From NCBI GenBank assembly GCA_965205845.1, contig CBDBIG010000003.1, positions 62,001 to 126,000 of the forward strand: 64,000 bases of DNA, in the 5' to 3' direction. The position numbers and the translations under genes are program-made. A model generated the notes under the pieces. It was not told where the DNA came from and made no database searches. It worked only from the letters and a program-made list of their open reading frames with translations. Below are positions 19,344 to 27,708 of the stretch, one piece after another. The DNA is from CBDBIG01 sp965205845 [NCBI: bacterium] (GTDB lineage: Bacteria; SAR324). The first letter of the stretch is position 1; every line of letters starts with the position of its first letter.

Positions 19344-20375
19344 ATGTTCTCTTACATTGTAAAGCGTATTATGGCGATGGTGCCAACCTTTGTAGGCATT
19401 ACGCTGATGACGTTTTTGGTGATTAACCTGGCGCCCGGGGGGCCTGTTGAGCAATTTTTGCGCGAGGTGCGCTTTGGGCAGGTACAAACGGGCAGTACAA
19501 CGGGCTCCGGAAGCGGCATCGAAAATGCGGGGGTTACGGGGGACACCTTGCGCGAGCTCAAAGCCCAGTTTGGCTACGACAAACCTGTGCTAGAGCGCTA
19601 CTTTATTTGGCTGGGTAATTTGCTGCGCCTCGACTTTGGGCGCTCTTTTGTGCACGATGTGCCTGCCATTGAGGTAATTGCCAGCAAATTTCCCGTGTCG
19701 CTCCAGTTTGGGATTACCTCTTTTTTACTAACCTACCTGGTGTGTATTCCCTTGGGTGTGTGGAAGGCCGTGCACGATGGGCAATGGGAGGATACGAGCA
19801 CCTCGGCCCTTGTGTTTACAGGCTATGCGGTCTCGCCTTTAATGCTGGGCATTGTGCTGATTGTGGTGTTTGGGGGTGGCGTGTTCGACTGGTTTCCCAT
19901 TTCGGGCAGTGTATCTGACCTCCACGATGAACTAGGCTTTTTCGCACGCATTCAAGATCGCATTCACCATGCTATTTTGCCTTTAGGCTGCTATTTGGCG
20001 GGTAACTTCGCGGCGCTCACCTTGCTGATGAAAAATGCCTTTTTAGAAGAGATGAACAAACCTTATGCCATTACAGCCATTGCCAAAGGCCTGCCCATGC
20101 GCACCGTGCGCTATTCCCATGTACTACGCAATGCCATGATCCCCATTGCCACGGGGTTGGGGAGTTTTTTGGGGATTTTTTTTGCGGGGAATTTGTTTAT
20201 CGAACAAATTTTTTCCCTCGATGGCATGGGGCTGCTGTTTTATCAAGCCTTGCTGGCCCGAGACTATCCCATTTTGCTGGGATCATTGAGCCTCATCAGC
20301 ATGATACTGATGCTAGGGAACCTGATCTCCGACATGCTCTATGTGATCCTCGATCCACGGATCGACTTTGATTAA
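19344..20375 (+). CDS. yejB: ABC transporter permease, YejB-like
   Basis: Inner-membrane permease of the binding-protein-dependent transport family, partner of YejA. The 343 residues start MFSYIVKRIMAMVPTFVGIT, the typical N-terminal helix of DppB/YejB permeases. A periplasmic insert follows, then several membrane segments. The EAA loop is near residue 240 (AITAIAKGLPMRTVRYSHVLRNA), and the protein ends GNLISDMLYVILDPRIDFD, as in YejB. It sits about 80 bases after the repeat array. The second permease (yejE) and the ATPase (yejF), which normally follow, are absent. The importer is incomplete here unless these are encoded elsewhere. Confidence 0.85.
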   Translation: MFSYIVKRIMAMVPTFVGITLMTFLVINLAPGGPVEQFLREVRFGQVQTGSTTGSGSGIENAGVTGDTLRELKAQFGYDKPVLERYFIWLGNLLRLDFGRSFVHDVPAIEVIASKFPVSLQFGITSFLLTYLVCIPLGVWKAVHDGQWEDTSTSALVFTGYAVSPLMLGIVLIVVFGGGVFDWFPISGSVSDLHDELGFFARIQDRIHHAILPLGCYLAGNFAALTLLMKNAFLEEMNKPYAITAIAKGLPMRTVRYSHVLRNAMIPIATGLGSFLGIFFAGNLFIEQIFSLDGMGLLFYQALLARDYPILLGSLSLISMILMLGNLISDMLYVILDPRIDFD

Positions 20376-20427
20376 AGGGGTTGACCCAGATAACCCCCTA
20401 AAAAACACTTAATCCATTGTTTTGGCT

Positions 20428-20868
20428 GCGGTAATTGGACCGCAGGGGGTGCTAGATTGTTCAAACGCCTCCCGCACTCCCTTCAAAAGGTGCCAGAAGA
20501 ATCGCGGAGGCCCTTGCGCTTTAGCGCCACACACATCGGCGGCGACTTTTGCCGTCTTTTGCCGTCTATCCTCGCAAATAAAATGCGCAATTCAAACGCC
20601 CTTGTTTGTATTGAACTTAAAAGGTGCCCCTTTTCCCACATACCGACTTGGGCGGTAATTGGACCGCAGGGGGTGCTAGATTGTTCAAACGCCTCCCGCA
20701 CTCCCTTCAAAAGGTGCCAGAAGAATCGCGGAGGCCCTTGCGCTTTAGCGCCACACACATCGGCGGCGACTTTTGCCGTCTTTTGCCGTCTATCCTCGCA
20801 AATAAAATGCGCAATTCAAACGCCCTTGTTTGTATTGAACTTAAAAGGTGCCCCTTTTCCCACATACC
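20428..20868. repeat. 224-bp direct tandem duplication downstream of yejB
   Basis: Two almost identical copies, starting at 20428 and 20652 (GCGGTAATTGGACCGCAGGG) and running to CCCCTTTTCCCACATACC. Inside each copy GGCGGCGACTTTTGCCGTC contains a further short repeat (TTTTGCCGTC twice). Each copy starts with a small inverted repeat, GCGGTAATTGGACCGC. The ORFs crossing it have no protein-like features; I regard it as noncoding. It occupies the place where yejE would be expected. Confidence 0.9.
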
Positions 20869-20905
20869 AACCCTGATAGCCCCCTTTTTGGGTTCTCTTA
20901 AAGAG

Positions 20906-22007
20906 TTAGCCCCAAACTTTTTGGAGGAGGGCTTGCTCAATAAGGGGTGTCAGGTTGCCATCGAGCACACCGATCGCATTGCCAATCTCAAGACCCGTGC
21001 GATGGTCTTTTACCATTTGGTAGGGGTGGAGCACGTAGCTCCGAATTTGGCTTCCCCAGGCAATTTGTTGCTTGCTGGCATTGCGTTTTTCTTTTTCAGC
21101 ATCCAGTTCTTGTTTGCGGTGTTGATAGAGTTTGGCCTTAAGTACCTTCATGGCAGCAGCACGGTTTTTGTGCTGGGAGCGCTCACCTTGGCATTGTACC
21201 ACAATCCCTGTGGGCAGATGGGTAATCCGAATGGCAGAATCCGTGGTGTTGATGTGTTGACCGCCTGCCCCTTGGGCGCGAAAAGTGTCTATCCTCAACT
21301 CGGAATCGAGGATGTCAATTTGAATGTCATCCTCCACATCTGGATGCACAAACACCGAAGCAAAGGAGGTATGGCGGCGCTTGTTGGTATCAAAAGGTGA
21401 AATGCGCACCAGGCGATGCACGCCGTTTTCGACCTTTAAGCGCCCAAAGGCGTAGTTCCCTTCCACTTGAAATGTAACCGACTTGACGCCCGTTTCTTCG
21501 CCAGGCTGCAAATCAAGGAGCTTCATTTTAAGCCCTTGTTCCTCGGTCCATCGTTGGTACATCCGCATAAGCATGGCTGCCCAATCCAAGGATTCGGTGC
21601 CACCTGCCCCCGAATGAATCAAAATGATGGCACTGCATTCATCGTGTTCTTCGCTCAGCATATTGCGTATTTTTAAAGCGTGCAAAGCGGCTTCCAAACG
21701 CGCACTAATCGCTTGCATTTCGGCATGCAAATCAGGGTCGACCTCCTCTTCCACCAAGCTAAGACCCGCTTCTAAATCCTCGATCAAAGCGATGCAGGTC
21801 GCCCATTTTGTCAACAAAACCTGCATACTACGCGTTTCTCGTAGTACCTTAGCCTGCTCTTGGGCATCACGCTGCCAAAAATCCTCTTTGTTAGCCTCTG
21901 CTTGCAGGGCTTCTAACCTGGCTTGCTGGCTTGCTGGGTCAAAGATACTCCTTAAAAGTGGCAAGGCGGTGCTTTTGTTCAGGTAATAGATTTTTCCAGT
22001 CTTCCAT
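20906..22007 (-). CDS. prfB: Peptide chain release factor 2 (programmed +1 frameshift)
   Basis: Release factor recognising UGA and UAA. The main frame (up to 21938) has the RF2 core: EHDECSAIILIHSGAGGTES, DWAAMLMRMYQRW and HRLVRISPFD. The catalytic GGQ is in GAGGQHINTTDSAIRI, followed by HLPTGIVVQCQGERSQHKN. The first 22 codons are in another frame: ATG at 22007, MEDWKNLL...ATFKEYL, ending in an in-frame UGA. A +1 slip on CUU joins KEYL to DPASQQARLEAL, exactly where E. coli RF2 frameshifts. The complete product is about 366 residues. A frame without the slip can be read from 22024 but would skip this conserved leader. Confidence 0.93.
21938..21953 (-). promoter_or_regulatory. prfB: prfB autoregulatory frameshift site
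   Basis: On the minus strand AAGGAG TAT CTT TGA C: an internal Shine-Dalgarno-like hexamer three bases ahead of the slippery CUU, then the UGA stop and a C. This matches the E. coli prfB site (AGGGGG TAT CTT TGA C) nearly base for base. When RF2 is scarce, slow UGA decoding lets the ribosome slip +1 and make RF2. Confidence 0.95.
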
Positions 22008-22389
22008 TGGGTTCTTATTCGCAAATTTATTCAAAACGTTATCCGTAGCACGTACATACACATCTACCACAAAACGATTATTATCTCTGGAAAAATTTTT
22101 AGCCATTTGGAATGTGCACATGTTTTTTTCACGAATCGCGTACAGGCATCCCCATCATCGCGCTTGGCTTTGCTTTCTTCACGCAAGCGCAACCCCTTTC
22201 AACCCCTTACCTTGAGGATGCCGTTGCTTTGTACGCCGATTTTTATAGCATGGTGGTAGCAGGGCAAACCATCACGGCATTTTTTTACAAGCAAAAGCCA
22301 AGCTCTAAAAAATTTGCCCCGTCTCGGTTTTTTCCCCCGCTGTGCTGCACTACAAAACACCCTATAAGCAGCAACTAAAACTGGTGAAA
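22008..22389. other. Gap between prfB and the prophage remnant
   Basis: No gene recognised. A plus-strand ORF at 22112-22378 shows a hydrophobic start (GIPIIALGFAFFTQA) and YLEDAVALYADFYS but no family I know and no ribosome site. It may be a decayed gene. The prfB promoter should lie here. Confidence 0.3.
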
Positions 22390-22460
22390 TTATTCGGCTT
22401 CGGTTTAGCACCACATCGCCCACCCGTGACACGCTTTTGGGGGGCGCAAAGGCAAATGTA
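22390..22460 (-). pseudogene. Remnant of a Mu-like prophage repressor gene
   Basis: About 70 bases closely match the repressor gene of the main prophage near 24461-24535. Both contain ACCACATCGCCCACCCGTG followed by a GGGGGGCGCAAA-type run, and on the minus strand the fragment still reads RVGDVV. The flanking sequence diverges. It is the left-end marker of a second, almost completely deleted prophage. Confidence 0.75.
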
Positions 22461-22533
22461 GCCAAACGATTTCATCTCGAGTGGAAATTGAGTGATCTGT
22501 AAAAGCGTTCAAATGAAACCGTTTGGTTATCGT

Positions 22534-22690
22534 ATGATTGGTTTTTTGAGTGCCAAAAAGGTGGCAAGCGTTTGCTTGCAAAAAAAATTTAGATTCCTTA
22601 GTTGATGGCGGTCCCACACATGCGTTCTTGCGAACCCTCTATCGCAGCCCAGGTGTTTTTTGCGCAACAAACCGTGGTAAAGTGTGACGT
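22534..22690 (+). pseudogene. Remnant of a Mu-like prophage Dam methylase gene
   Basis: Resembles the first about 150 bases of the methylase gene at 44625. Shared blocks include AAGGTGGCAAGCGT(T/C)TGCTTGCAAAAA, CCCACACATGC (here) versus CACACACATGC, and GCAGCCCAGG(T/C)GTTTTTTGCGC. The start ATG (22534) survives, but the frame is broken within about 25 codons. It lies 75 bases right of the repressor remnant, in the same order as in the main prophage, so about 20 kb between them was lost. Confidence 0.8.
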
Positions 22691-22967
22691 ACTAGGTTTG
22701 TGGTCGAACTGCTTGACAGCCAATTTTAAAACCACCCACCTTAATAACAAGCAGCCTTGCAAAGGAGGTGAATGTTTGCCAAGAGCAAGGCAAAAGGCCA
22801 GTGGCAAAAAATATAAACGTTTACTAAAGACAAGCGATTACAGTGCATGTACTAAAAAAGGAGATGCGAACACAACGTATTTGAGATGGCTGTATGTGTA
22901 GTCCATGGGAAATTTAAACTCCAAAAAAATGGACCCCTTGAGGGAAGGGGAGTGGTGAAAGGTATCC
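22691..22967. other. Gap upstream of rlmB, possible decayed right end of the old prophage
   Basis: Noncoding. At about 22796 GGCCAGTGGCAAA resembles the inner right-end motif of the main prophage (GACCAGTGTCAAAG), which would be the expected place for the right end of the remnant. The match is weak. Near 22940 a purine-rich GAGGGAAGGGGAG precedes rlmB. Confidence 0.3.
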
Positions 22968-23777
22968 TTGAATTTGCTAGGGCAGAGCTTTTATTCATCT
23001 TCATCCGATAAGGATTCAAATATTTTGTCTGCAAAAAACGCTACCTTTTGGCAATGGCTTTACGGCGTGCATTCCGTTGAGGCAGCGTTGCGGGCACGTA
23101 GGCGCAAAATGTCGAAACTGGTACTACGCAAAGGCGACCTCTCCATGCCATTAAGGCGCTTAAAGCAGTGGGCCAAAGAAAACGGCGTGGCAGTGCGCTA
23201 TGAAACCCCCTCAGGCTTAGATACCATTTGCCGTAGCACCTCACACCAAGGGGTGGCGTTGTACTGCGGACCGCCACCTACTCACCCTGAAACTTTGGCA
23301 TGGTCTTTTGTAAAGGCTGACCCTGGGCGCACGGGACCACCCGTGCTGCTGGTGCTTGATCAAATTATGGATCCACGTAATTTAGGTGCCATTGTACGCA
23401 GTGCTGCCGCATTTTCTGCTCAGGCTGTGGTGGTTCCCAAACGGCGGAGCGCACCTTTTAGCCCTGCGGCGAGCAAGGCTTCGGCGGGTGCTTTAGAGCA
23501 GTTTCCCATCATTGAAGCCACCAATTTAGCGCAATTTATTCAGCAAGCCGCCACCCATGGCTATTGGAGCATTGCCGCCGTGATCGTAGGCGGTGAGCCC
23601 CTTTCCACCCATCCTAAAGACCGCCCGCTTATCCTTGTGCTTGGAAGCGAAGGGAGTGGAGTACGCCCTTTGGTACAACGGCGTTGCGATTCCACCGTAA
23701 CCCTTGCCATGCAGGGATATGGGCATTTGAATGTTTCTAGTGCGGCAGCCGTATTACTCCACTGGTTCATCGGGTAG
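22968..23777 (+). CDS. rlmB: 23S rRNA 2'-O-methyltransferase RlmB / TrmH-family SPOUT methylase
   Basis: SAM-dependent SPOUT methyltransferase, probably methylating G2251 of 23S rRNA. After a short N-terminal substrate-binding domain (YGVHSVEAALRARRRKMSKL) come the three SpoU motifs: DQIMDPRNLGAIVRSAAAF (motif 1), LVLGSEGSGVRPLV (motif 2, forming the trefoil knot) and HLNVSSAAAVLLHW (motif 3). At 269 residues it has RlmB length. The start appears to be TTG at 22968 with AAAGGT just upstream; no in-frame ATG precedes the conserved part. A tRNA Gm18 methylase is the alternative, but the N-terminal domain fits RlmB. Confidence 0.85.
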   Translation: MNLLGQSFYSSSSDKDSNILSAKNATFWQWLYGVHSVEAALRARRRKMSKLVLRKGDLSMPLRRLKQWAKENGVAVRYETPSGLDTICRSTSHQGVALYCGPPPTHPETLAWSFVKADPGRTGPPVLLVLDQIMDPRNLGAIVRSAAAFSAQAVVVPKRRSAPFSPAASKASAGALEQFPIIEATNLAQFIQQAATHGYWSIAAVIVGGEPLSTHPKDRPLILVLGSEGSGVRPLVQRRCDSTVTLAMQGYGHLNVSSAAAVLLHWFIG

Positions 23778-23859
23778 GTTTTTTAGTACGGGCGGCACGG
23801 GATACCTCCAGTACTCAAAAACCTTTGCCGAAGGTGAGATTTTGTCTCCCAATGTGCCC

Positions 23860-23882
23860 GTTCACATGCTTTGCCACGGGTC
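23860..23882. promoter_or_regulatory. Putative prophage left-end transposase site
   Basis: GTTCACATGCTTTGCCACGGG is an inverted, degenerate copy (19 of 23 positions, including an exact CACATGCTTTG) of the inner right-end repeat at 45547-45569. Inverted end sites bound by MuA-type transposase are expected here, left of a leftward repressor gene. Confidence 0.55.
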
Positions 23883-24278
23883 AAAATTTAATGGTTTTTT
23901 GTGGTTTTTCAACGGTTTACGGGCAGTGTGTTTGCGCTAAAAGGGTGGTGGCACGTGTCCCGCCCAAAAAACGGTGTAATGCGGGTTTGCGCGTTTTCGT
24001 TCACATGGCTTTATACTTCTCACAAGGCCTTGTTCGAGGGAATTCGAAAGCGTTCGAAAGCGCTCGAACCCCCTAACATCAAGCCTTAGCGGGTTTTACA
24101 CAAAAAATGCCCAGGGGGGTTTATGCCCCGCAAAAGGTCGGAGTTCGGCACTCTAACATGGAACTGAACATGGAACTCAATTTTTCGCCCTTTTCATGGA
24201 TCAAACCCTTGTTTTGAAAATACTTTTTCGCGATTGGCCTAAAAATAAAAAATAATCTAGCTTGTAACTCCTTTTTTT
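23883..24278. other. Prophage left-end noncoding region
   Basis: No gene. It contains two short direct repeats: TTCGAAAGCG twice, near 24044, and AACATGGAACT twice, at about 24155-24177. Their spacing suits further transposase or repressor sites, but neither has been matched to the right end. Confidence 0.35.
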
Positions 24279-24814
24279 CTAAACCGCCCTGCGTTGCACA
24301 TAAATCACGGGCACAACCTGTTCTATTTCGTCCATGTTCTCTTGCAAGGTGTAAGGTTTTCGCTCCCCCGTTTTGGGGTCGGGGTCGTCCCATTTTTGGA
24401 GCACCAGCCAGGTTGCCCCCCTTCTTTGTGCCTCCATTCTTTCACCAATCCCAAACGGGCAAGGTTGTTCGGCTTTAGCACAAACACCACATCGCCCACC
24501 CGTGGCGTGCTTTCGGGGGCGCAAAAACAGATAAAGCCAGGTTCAATCCCCGCGTACACCAGGCCCTGCCCCGTGGCCATCACCGCAAAGTCCTCTGCGG
24601 GGTTCATGTCGGCAGGGCAGTTCGCTTTTACGCTTAAGGGCTTTTTTAACTGCCAACCCGCCAGCCCACATTCGGCCAAGCCGAGGAGGGTCATGGTGGT
24701 AATACCGCTTGTGGTAGGCGGTGGGGGCGGGGGCTGTTTAACCAGTTGCTCCAGTGCCTCTATCTTTTTCAGCAACGCATCCTCCCGCCTTTTGGCGTCA
24801 AAATCATTCCTCAT
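24279..24814 (-). pseudogene. Mu-like prophage repressor, S24/LexA-like, frameshifted
   Basis: Resembles the short S24-type repressors of Mu-like prophages: an N-terminal coiled coil (RREDALLKKIEALEQLV) without an obvious HTH, a Pro-rich linker, then the peptidase-like domain (EDFAVMATGQGLVYAGIEPG, CAPESTPRVGDVVFVL). The natural ending (LVLQKWDDPDPKTGERKPYT ... VPVIYVQRR) is present but in another frame. The switch lies at a run of six C/G bases at 24416-24421. The residue expected to be the catalytic serine (G-x-S-M in LexA) appears to be glycine. I chose ATG 24814, but the frame is open further upstream, into the divergent gene. It is transcribed toward the left end, as c is in Mu. Confidence 0.65.
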
Positions 24815-24899
24815 CGAATGGGTGTCGTGCCAGCACTCCTCTCTTGCCCCGCTTTTGCAATGCCTTTTTTTAAAGCAACCCGTATTTAAGGAGCAGCAG

Positions 24900-25643
24900 A
24901 TGGAACATCTCAGCGCGAACGACCTTGTGTGCTTTGATTGCCCCCTAGATTTTTGCCTTGAGGAGGCAGCCCTCCCAAAGGGAACCCAGCCACCCGGAGG
25001 TTGCCCCGCCATGGCTGAAAAGGGAGAAATCGCAGCTTCCCAAAAAGCCTATCGCGAGGCCAACAAGGCCAAGATTTTAGCCTCCCAAAAAGCCTATCGC
25101 GAGGCCAACAAGGAGGAAGCCGCAGCCTACCAAAAAGCCTACTACCAAGCCAACAAAGCCAAGATTGCAGCCTCCCAAAAAGCCTACTCCCAAGCCAACA
25201 AGGCCAAGATTGCAGCCCGCGATCAAGCCTACCGCGGGGCCAACAAAGCCAAGATTGCAGCCCGTAAAAAAGCCTATTGCGAGGCCAACAAGGCCAAGAT
25301 TGCAGCCCGCGATCAAGCCTACCGCGGGGCCAACAAAGCCAAGATTGCAGCCCGTAAAAAAGCCTATTGCGAGGCCAACAAGGCCAAGATTGCAGCCCGT
25401 AAAAAAGCCTATCGCGAGGCCAACAAGGCCAAGATTTTAGCCTCCCAAAAAGCCTATCGCGAGGCCCACAAGGAAGAAATTGCAGCCTCCCATAAAGCCT
25501 ATCGCGAGGCCCACAAGGAAGAAATTGCAGCCTCCCATAAAGCCTATCGCGAGGCCAACAAGGCCAAGATTTTAGCCCGTAAAAAAGCCTATCGCGAGGC
25601 CAACAAAGCCAGGCTTGGGGCACGCGAGAAAGCATGTTTATAA
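24900..25643 (+). CDS. Early prophage protein with 13 KAYREANK-type repeats
   Basis: 247 residues. The N terminus has clustered cysteines (VCFDCPLDFC ... GGCP), a possible metal site. It is followed by thirteen consecutive 15-residue repeats of the type AASQKAYREANKAKI, encoded by 45-bp DNA repeats. The repeats are highly charged, Ala/Lys/Glu-rich and should form one long helix. Such repeats occur in small zinc-finger-like phage proteins near the repressor; the function is unknown to me. The ATG at 24900 follows a good AAGGAG ribosome site 9 bases away; the frame is open upstream but overlaps the repressor. It is divergent from the repressor, in the position of Mu ner. Copy number of the DNA repeat probably varies. 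Confidence 0.75.
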   Translation: MEHLSANDLVCFDCPLDFCLEEAALPKGTQPPGGCPAMAEKGEIAASQKAYREANKAKILASQKAYREANKEEAAAYQKAYYQANKAKIAASQKAYSQANKAKIAARDQAYRGANKAKIAARKKAYCEANKAKIAARDQAYRGANKAKIAARKKAYCEANKAKIAARKKAYREANKAKILASQKAYREAHKEEIAASHKAYREAHKEEIAASHKAYREANKAKILARKKAYREANKARLGAREKACL

Positions 25644-25683
25644 AGCCACCCACTTTGCAAGTTGAAAGGGCCGTGAAAACACG

Positions 25684-27610
25684 ATGCAACAATGGTACAG
25701 CGCACAAGAATTAGTCGGTGTGGCAGGGCTACCCAAATCTATAATGGGTCTTCATAAACAAGCCACCCGCGAAGCCTGGCGTTCGCGCCCACTCAAACGC
25801 AGTGGCGGCGGCAAGGAATACCATTTTGGCAGCCTGCCCAGGGCAGTTCAGGCGGCATTGGCAATGCGCTGGTATACAACCCACACAAAGGAGGGCAAGC
25901 AGGCCATGAAACGCGCCAAGGATGGCGCATCCTCTTCTTCAATTCAGCGTTGGGATGCGTTTGGCCGTTTGCCTGGGAGCCAGCAAAAACAAGGCCACAA
26001 GCGCATGGCGGTTTTAATGGCCCTGCTTGCACTGGAGAGCAACGGCTTAACCCGCAACCAAGCCATCGCAGCCCTGCAAAAACAGGGGGCAGCCCCCGAC
26101 CGTAAAACCGTGTTCCGTTGGCTTGAGCGGGTGCGTTCCTACCCAATCACCGACTGGCTTCCGATGCTTGCGCCCAGCCACGGCGGCGGGCAACAAACGG
26201 CCAATGGCACCCTTGAGGCTTGGAGTATCTACAAAAGCGACTATTTGCGCCCCGAACGCCCCAGCGCCACGGCTTGCTACCGCCGCTTGCAGCAGGTGTC
26301 CGCCCAAAAAGACTGGCAACTGCCCAGTTTAAAAACCCTTACCCGCAGGCTAAAGCGCGAGGTGTCACGCCCTACGATTATGCTAGCAAGGCGCGGCGAA
26401 GGGGCATTAGAAAACACCTACCCCGCCCAAGAGCGCACCGCAAAAGACCTTTTTGCGCTGGCCTTGGTTTGCGGCGATGGTCACCGCTTTGATGTTTTTA
26501 CCAAGTGGCCAGGGCAAAAAAAGCCCGTGCGCCCCATGTTGCTTGCCTTGCAGGATGTTTACGAGGGGCAAAATTGTGGCTTGGCGGATTGGCTTAAACG
26601 AGAGCACCTTGTTGGTGCGTTTAGCTTTTGCCGACCTGCTTAAAAACCACGGCGTGCCCCAAGCCGTGCTGCTCGACAACGGGCGCGCCTTTGCTAGCAA
26701 GTGGCTAACGGGCGGGGCTAAAAACCGCTTTCGCTTTAAAATCAAGGCAGAAGAACCCCAAGGTTTGCTCACGGCTTTGGGCTGCAAAATCCACTGGGCA
26801 ATGCCCTATCATGGCCAATCAAAGCCCATTGAACGCGCCTTTAAAGACCTGTGTGAAAGCATTGCAAAGCACCCCTTTTGCGCGGGCGCCTACACGGGCA
26901 ACAGCCCCAGCGCCAAGCCCGAGAACTATGCCAGCAAGGCGATTGAGATTGAAGCCTTTCGGACCCACGCAAACCGGCAAATTGCCTTGCACAATGCCCA
27001 AACGGGGCGCACCGGGGGCGTGTGCAACGGGCGCAGTTTTGATGCGGTTTACAACCAGAGCTACGCCCAAGCCCCAATCACCAAAGCCACACCCCAGCAG
27101 CAGCGCGCCTTTTTGATGGCAGCCGAGAAGGTGTTGGCTCACCGCGACGATGCCAGCGTTAGGATTTTGGGCAACCGTTTCTGGCACAAAAAACTAGCCC
27201 CCTACGCCGGCAAGCATCTCACGGTGCGCTTTGACCCCGACGCCCCGCGCGATGGCGTGCAGGTTGAAACCCCCGATGGGCGTCTGGTGTGCTTTGCGCC
27301 TTGTATTGCCGCGATTGGGTATACCGATCAAGCCGCCGCCAGGGCCCATGCCAAGGCGCAAAAACAGCACAAAAAAGCCACCAAAGAAGAACTGGCCGCC
27401 CAGCGCACCCTAAGTGCGGCCGAGGTGGCGGCGGGGCTTAGCACGGGCGCGCCCCCAGCCGAGGAGCACACGTCCAAAATCATCACGGGGGTGTTTGCCC
27501 AGCGCAAGTCAGACGAAGAGGTAAGCCAAGAGGAGAGAGAGAACTTTAACAGGGGGCTGGAAAACGCCCTTAAACAAATGGAAGCACAGCGCCAGGTGGA
27601 GGGCTTTTAA
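25684..27610 (+). pseudogene. Mu-type transposase A, broken by one extra G
   Basis: DDE recombinase of phage Mu transposition. It has an N-terminal winged-helix end-binding domain (WYSAQELVGVAGLPKSIMGL), then HTH segments. The catalytic core follows: first Asp in VCGDGHRFDVF, second in VLLDNGRAFASK and Glu in GQSKPIERAFKDL. A beta-barrel comes next, then a basic C-terminal tail thought to contact B. The reading frame breaks at the G4 run 26565-26568: upstream reads DVYEGQNCG, downstream MFTRGKIVAW. Removing one G restores DVYEGKIVAWRIG and a single protein of about 641 residues. If the frameshift is real, transposition is lost. Confidence 0.85.
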
Positions 27611-27660
27611 AACCAAAAAGCCCCACACGGACAGCCAAGAACCGTAGCAGGGCTTAAACC

Positions 27661-27679
27661 GCGGGGCATAGAGCCCCGC
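27661..27679. other. Hairpin between transposase A and gene B
   Basis: GCGGGGC ATAGA GCCCCGC, a perfect 7-bp stem with a 5-base loop in the 98-base gap before gene B. No T-run follows, so it is more likely an RNA processing or attenuation element than a terminator. Confidence 0.4.
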
Positions 27680-27708
27680 CAACCAACACAATACATGGAG
27701 TATAAAAC

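Noticed and set aside
18435-19362. Repetitive ORFs such as GGIVGGKKPSNDNASHTALG as a real protein
   Set aside because: They are open only because stops fall in other frames; different copies are read in different frames, there is no ribosome site, and the unit is explained by yejA.
20457-21400. Plus-strand ORFs over the 224-bp duplication and prfB
   Set aside because: Cys/Arg/Ser-rich translations without motifs; one runs antisense to prfB.
24231-24240. Left prophage end at GCGAT/TG as target duplication of GCGAT at the right end
   Set aside because: It would leave only about 40 bp before the repressor stop and the left flank does not encode the missing YqeY start; the inverted repeat at 23860 is better evidence.
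24294-24899. N-terminal extension of the KAYREANK protein to 449 residues
   Set aside because: It overlaps the repressor on the other strand, and a strong AAGGAG ribosome site precedes ATG 24900.
24910-25707. 265-residue minus-strand ORF (WPRDRLFYGL repeats)
   Set aside because: It is the complement of the coding repeats of the plus-strand gene and has no independent support.
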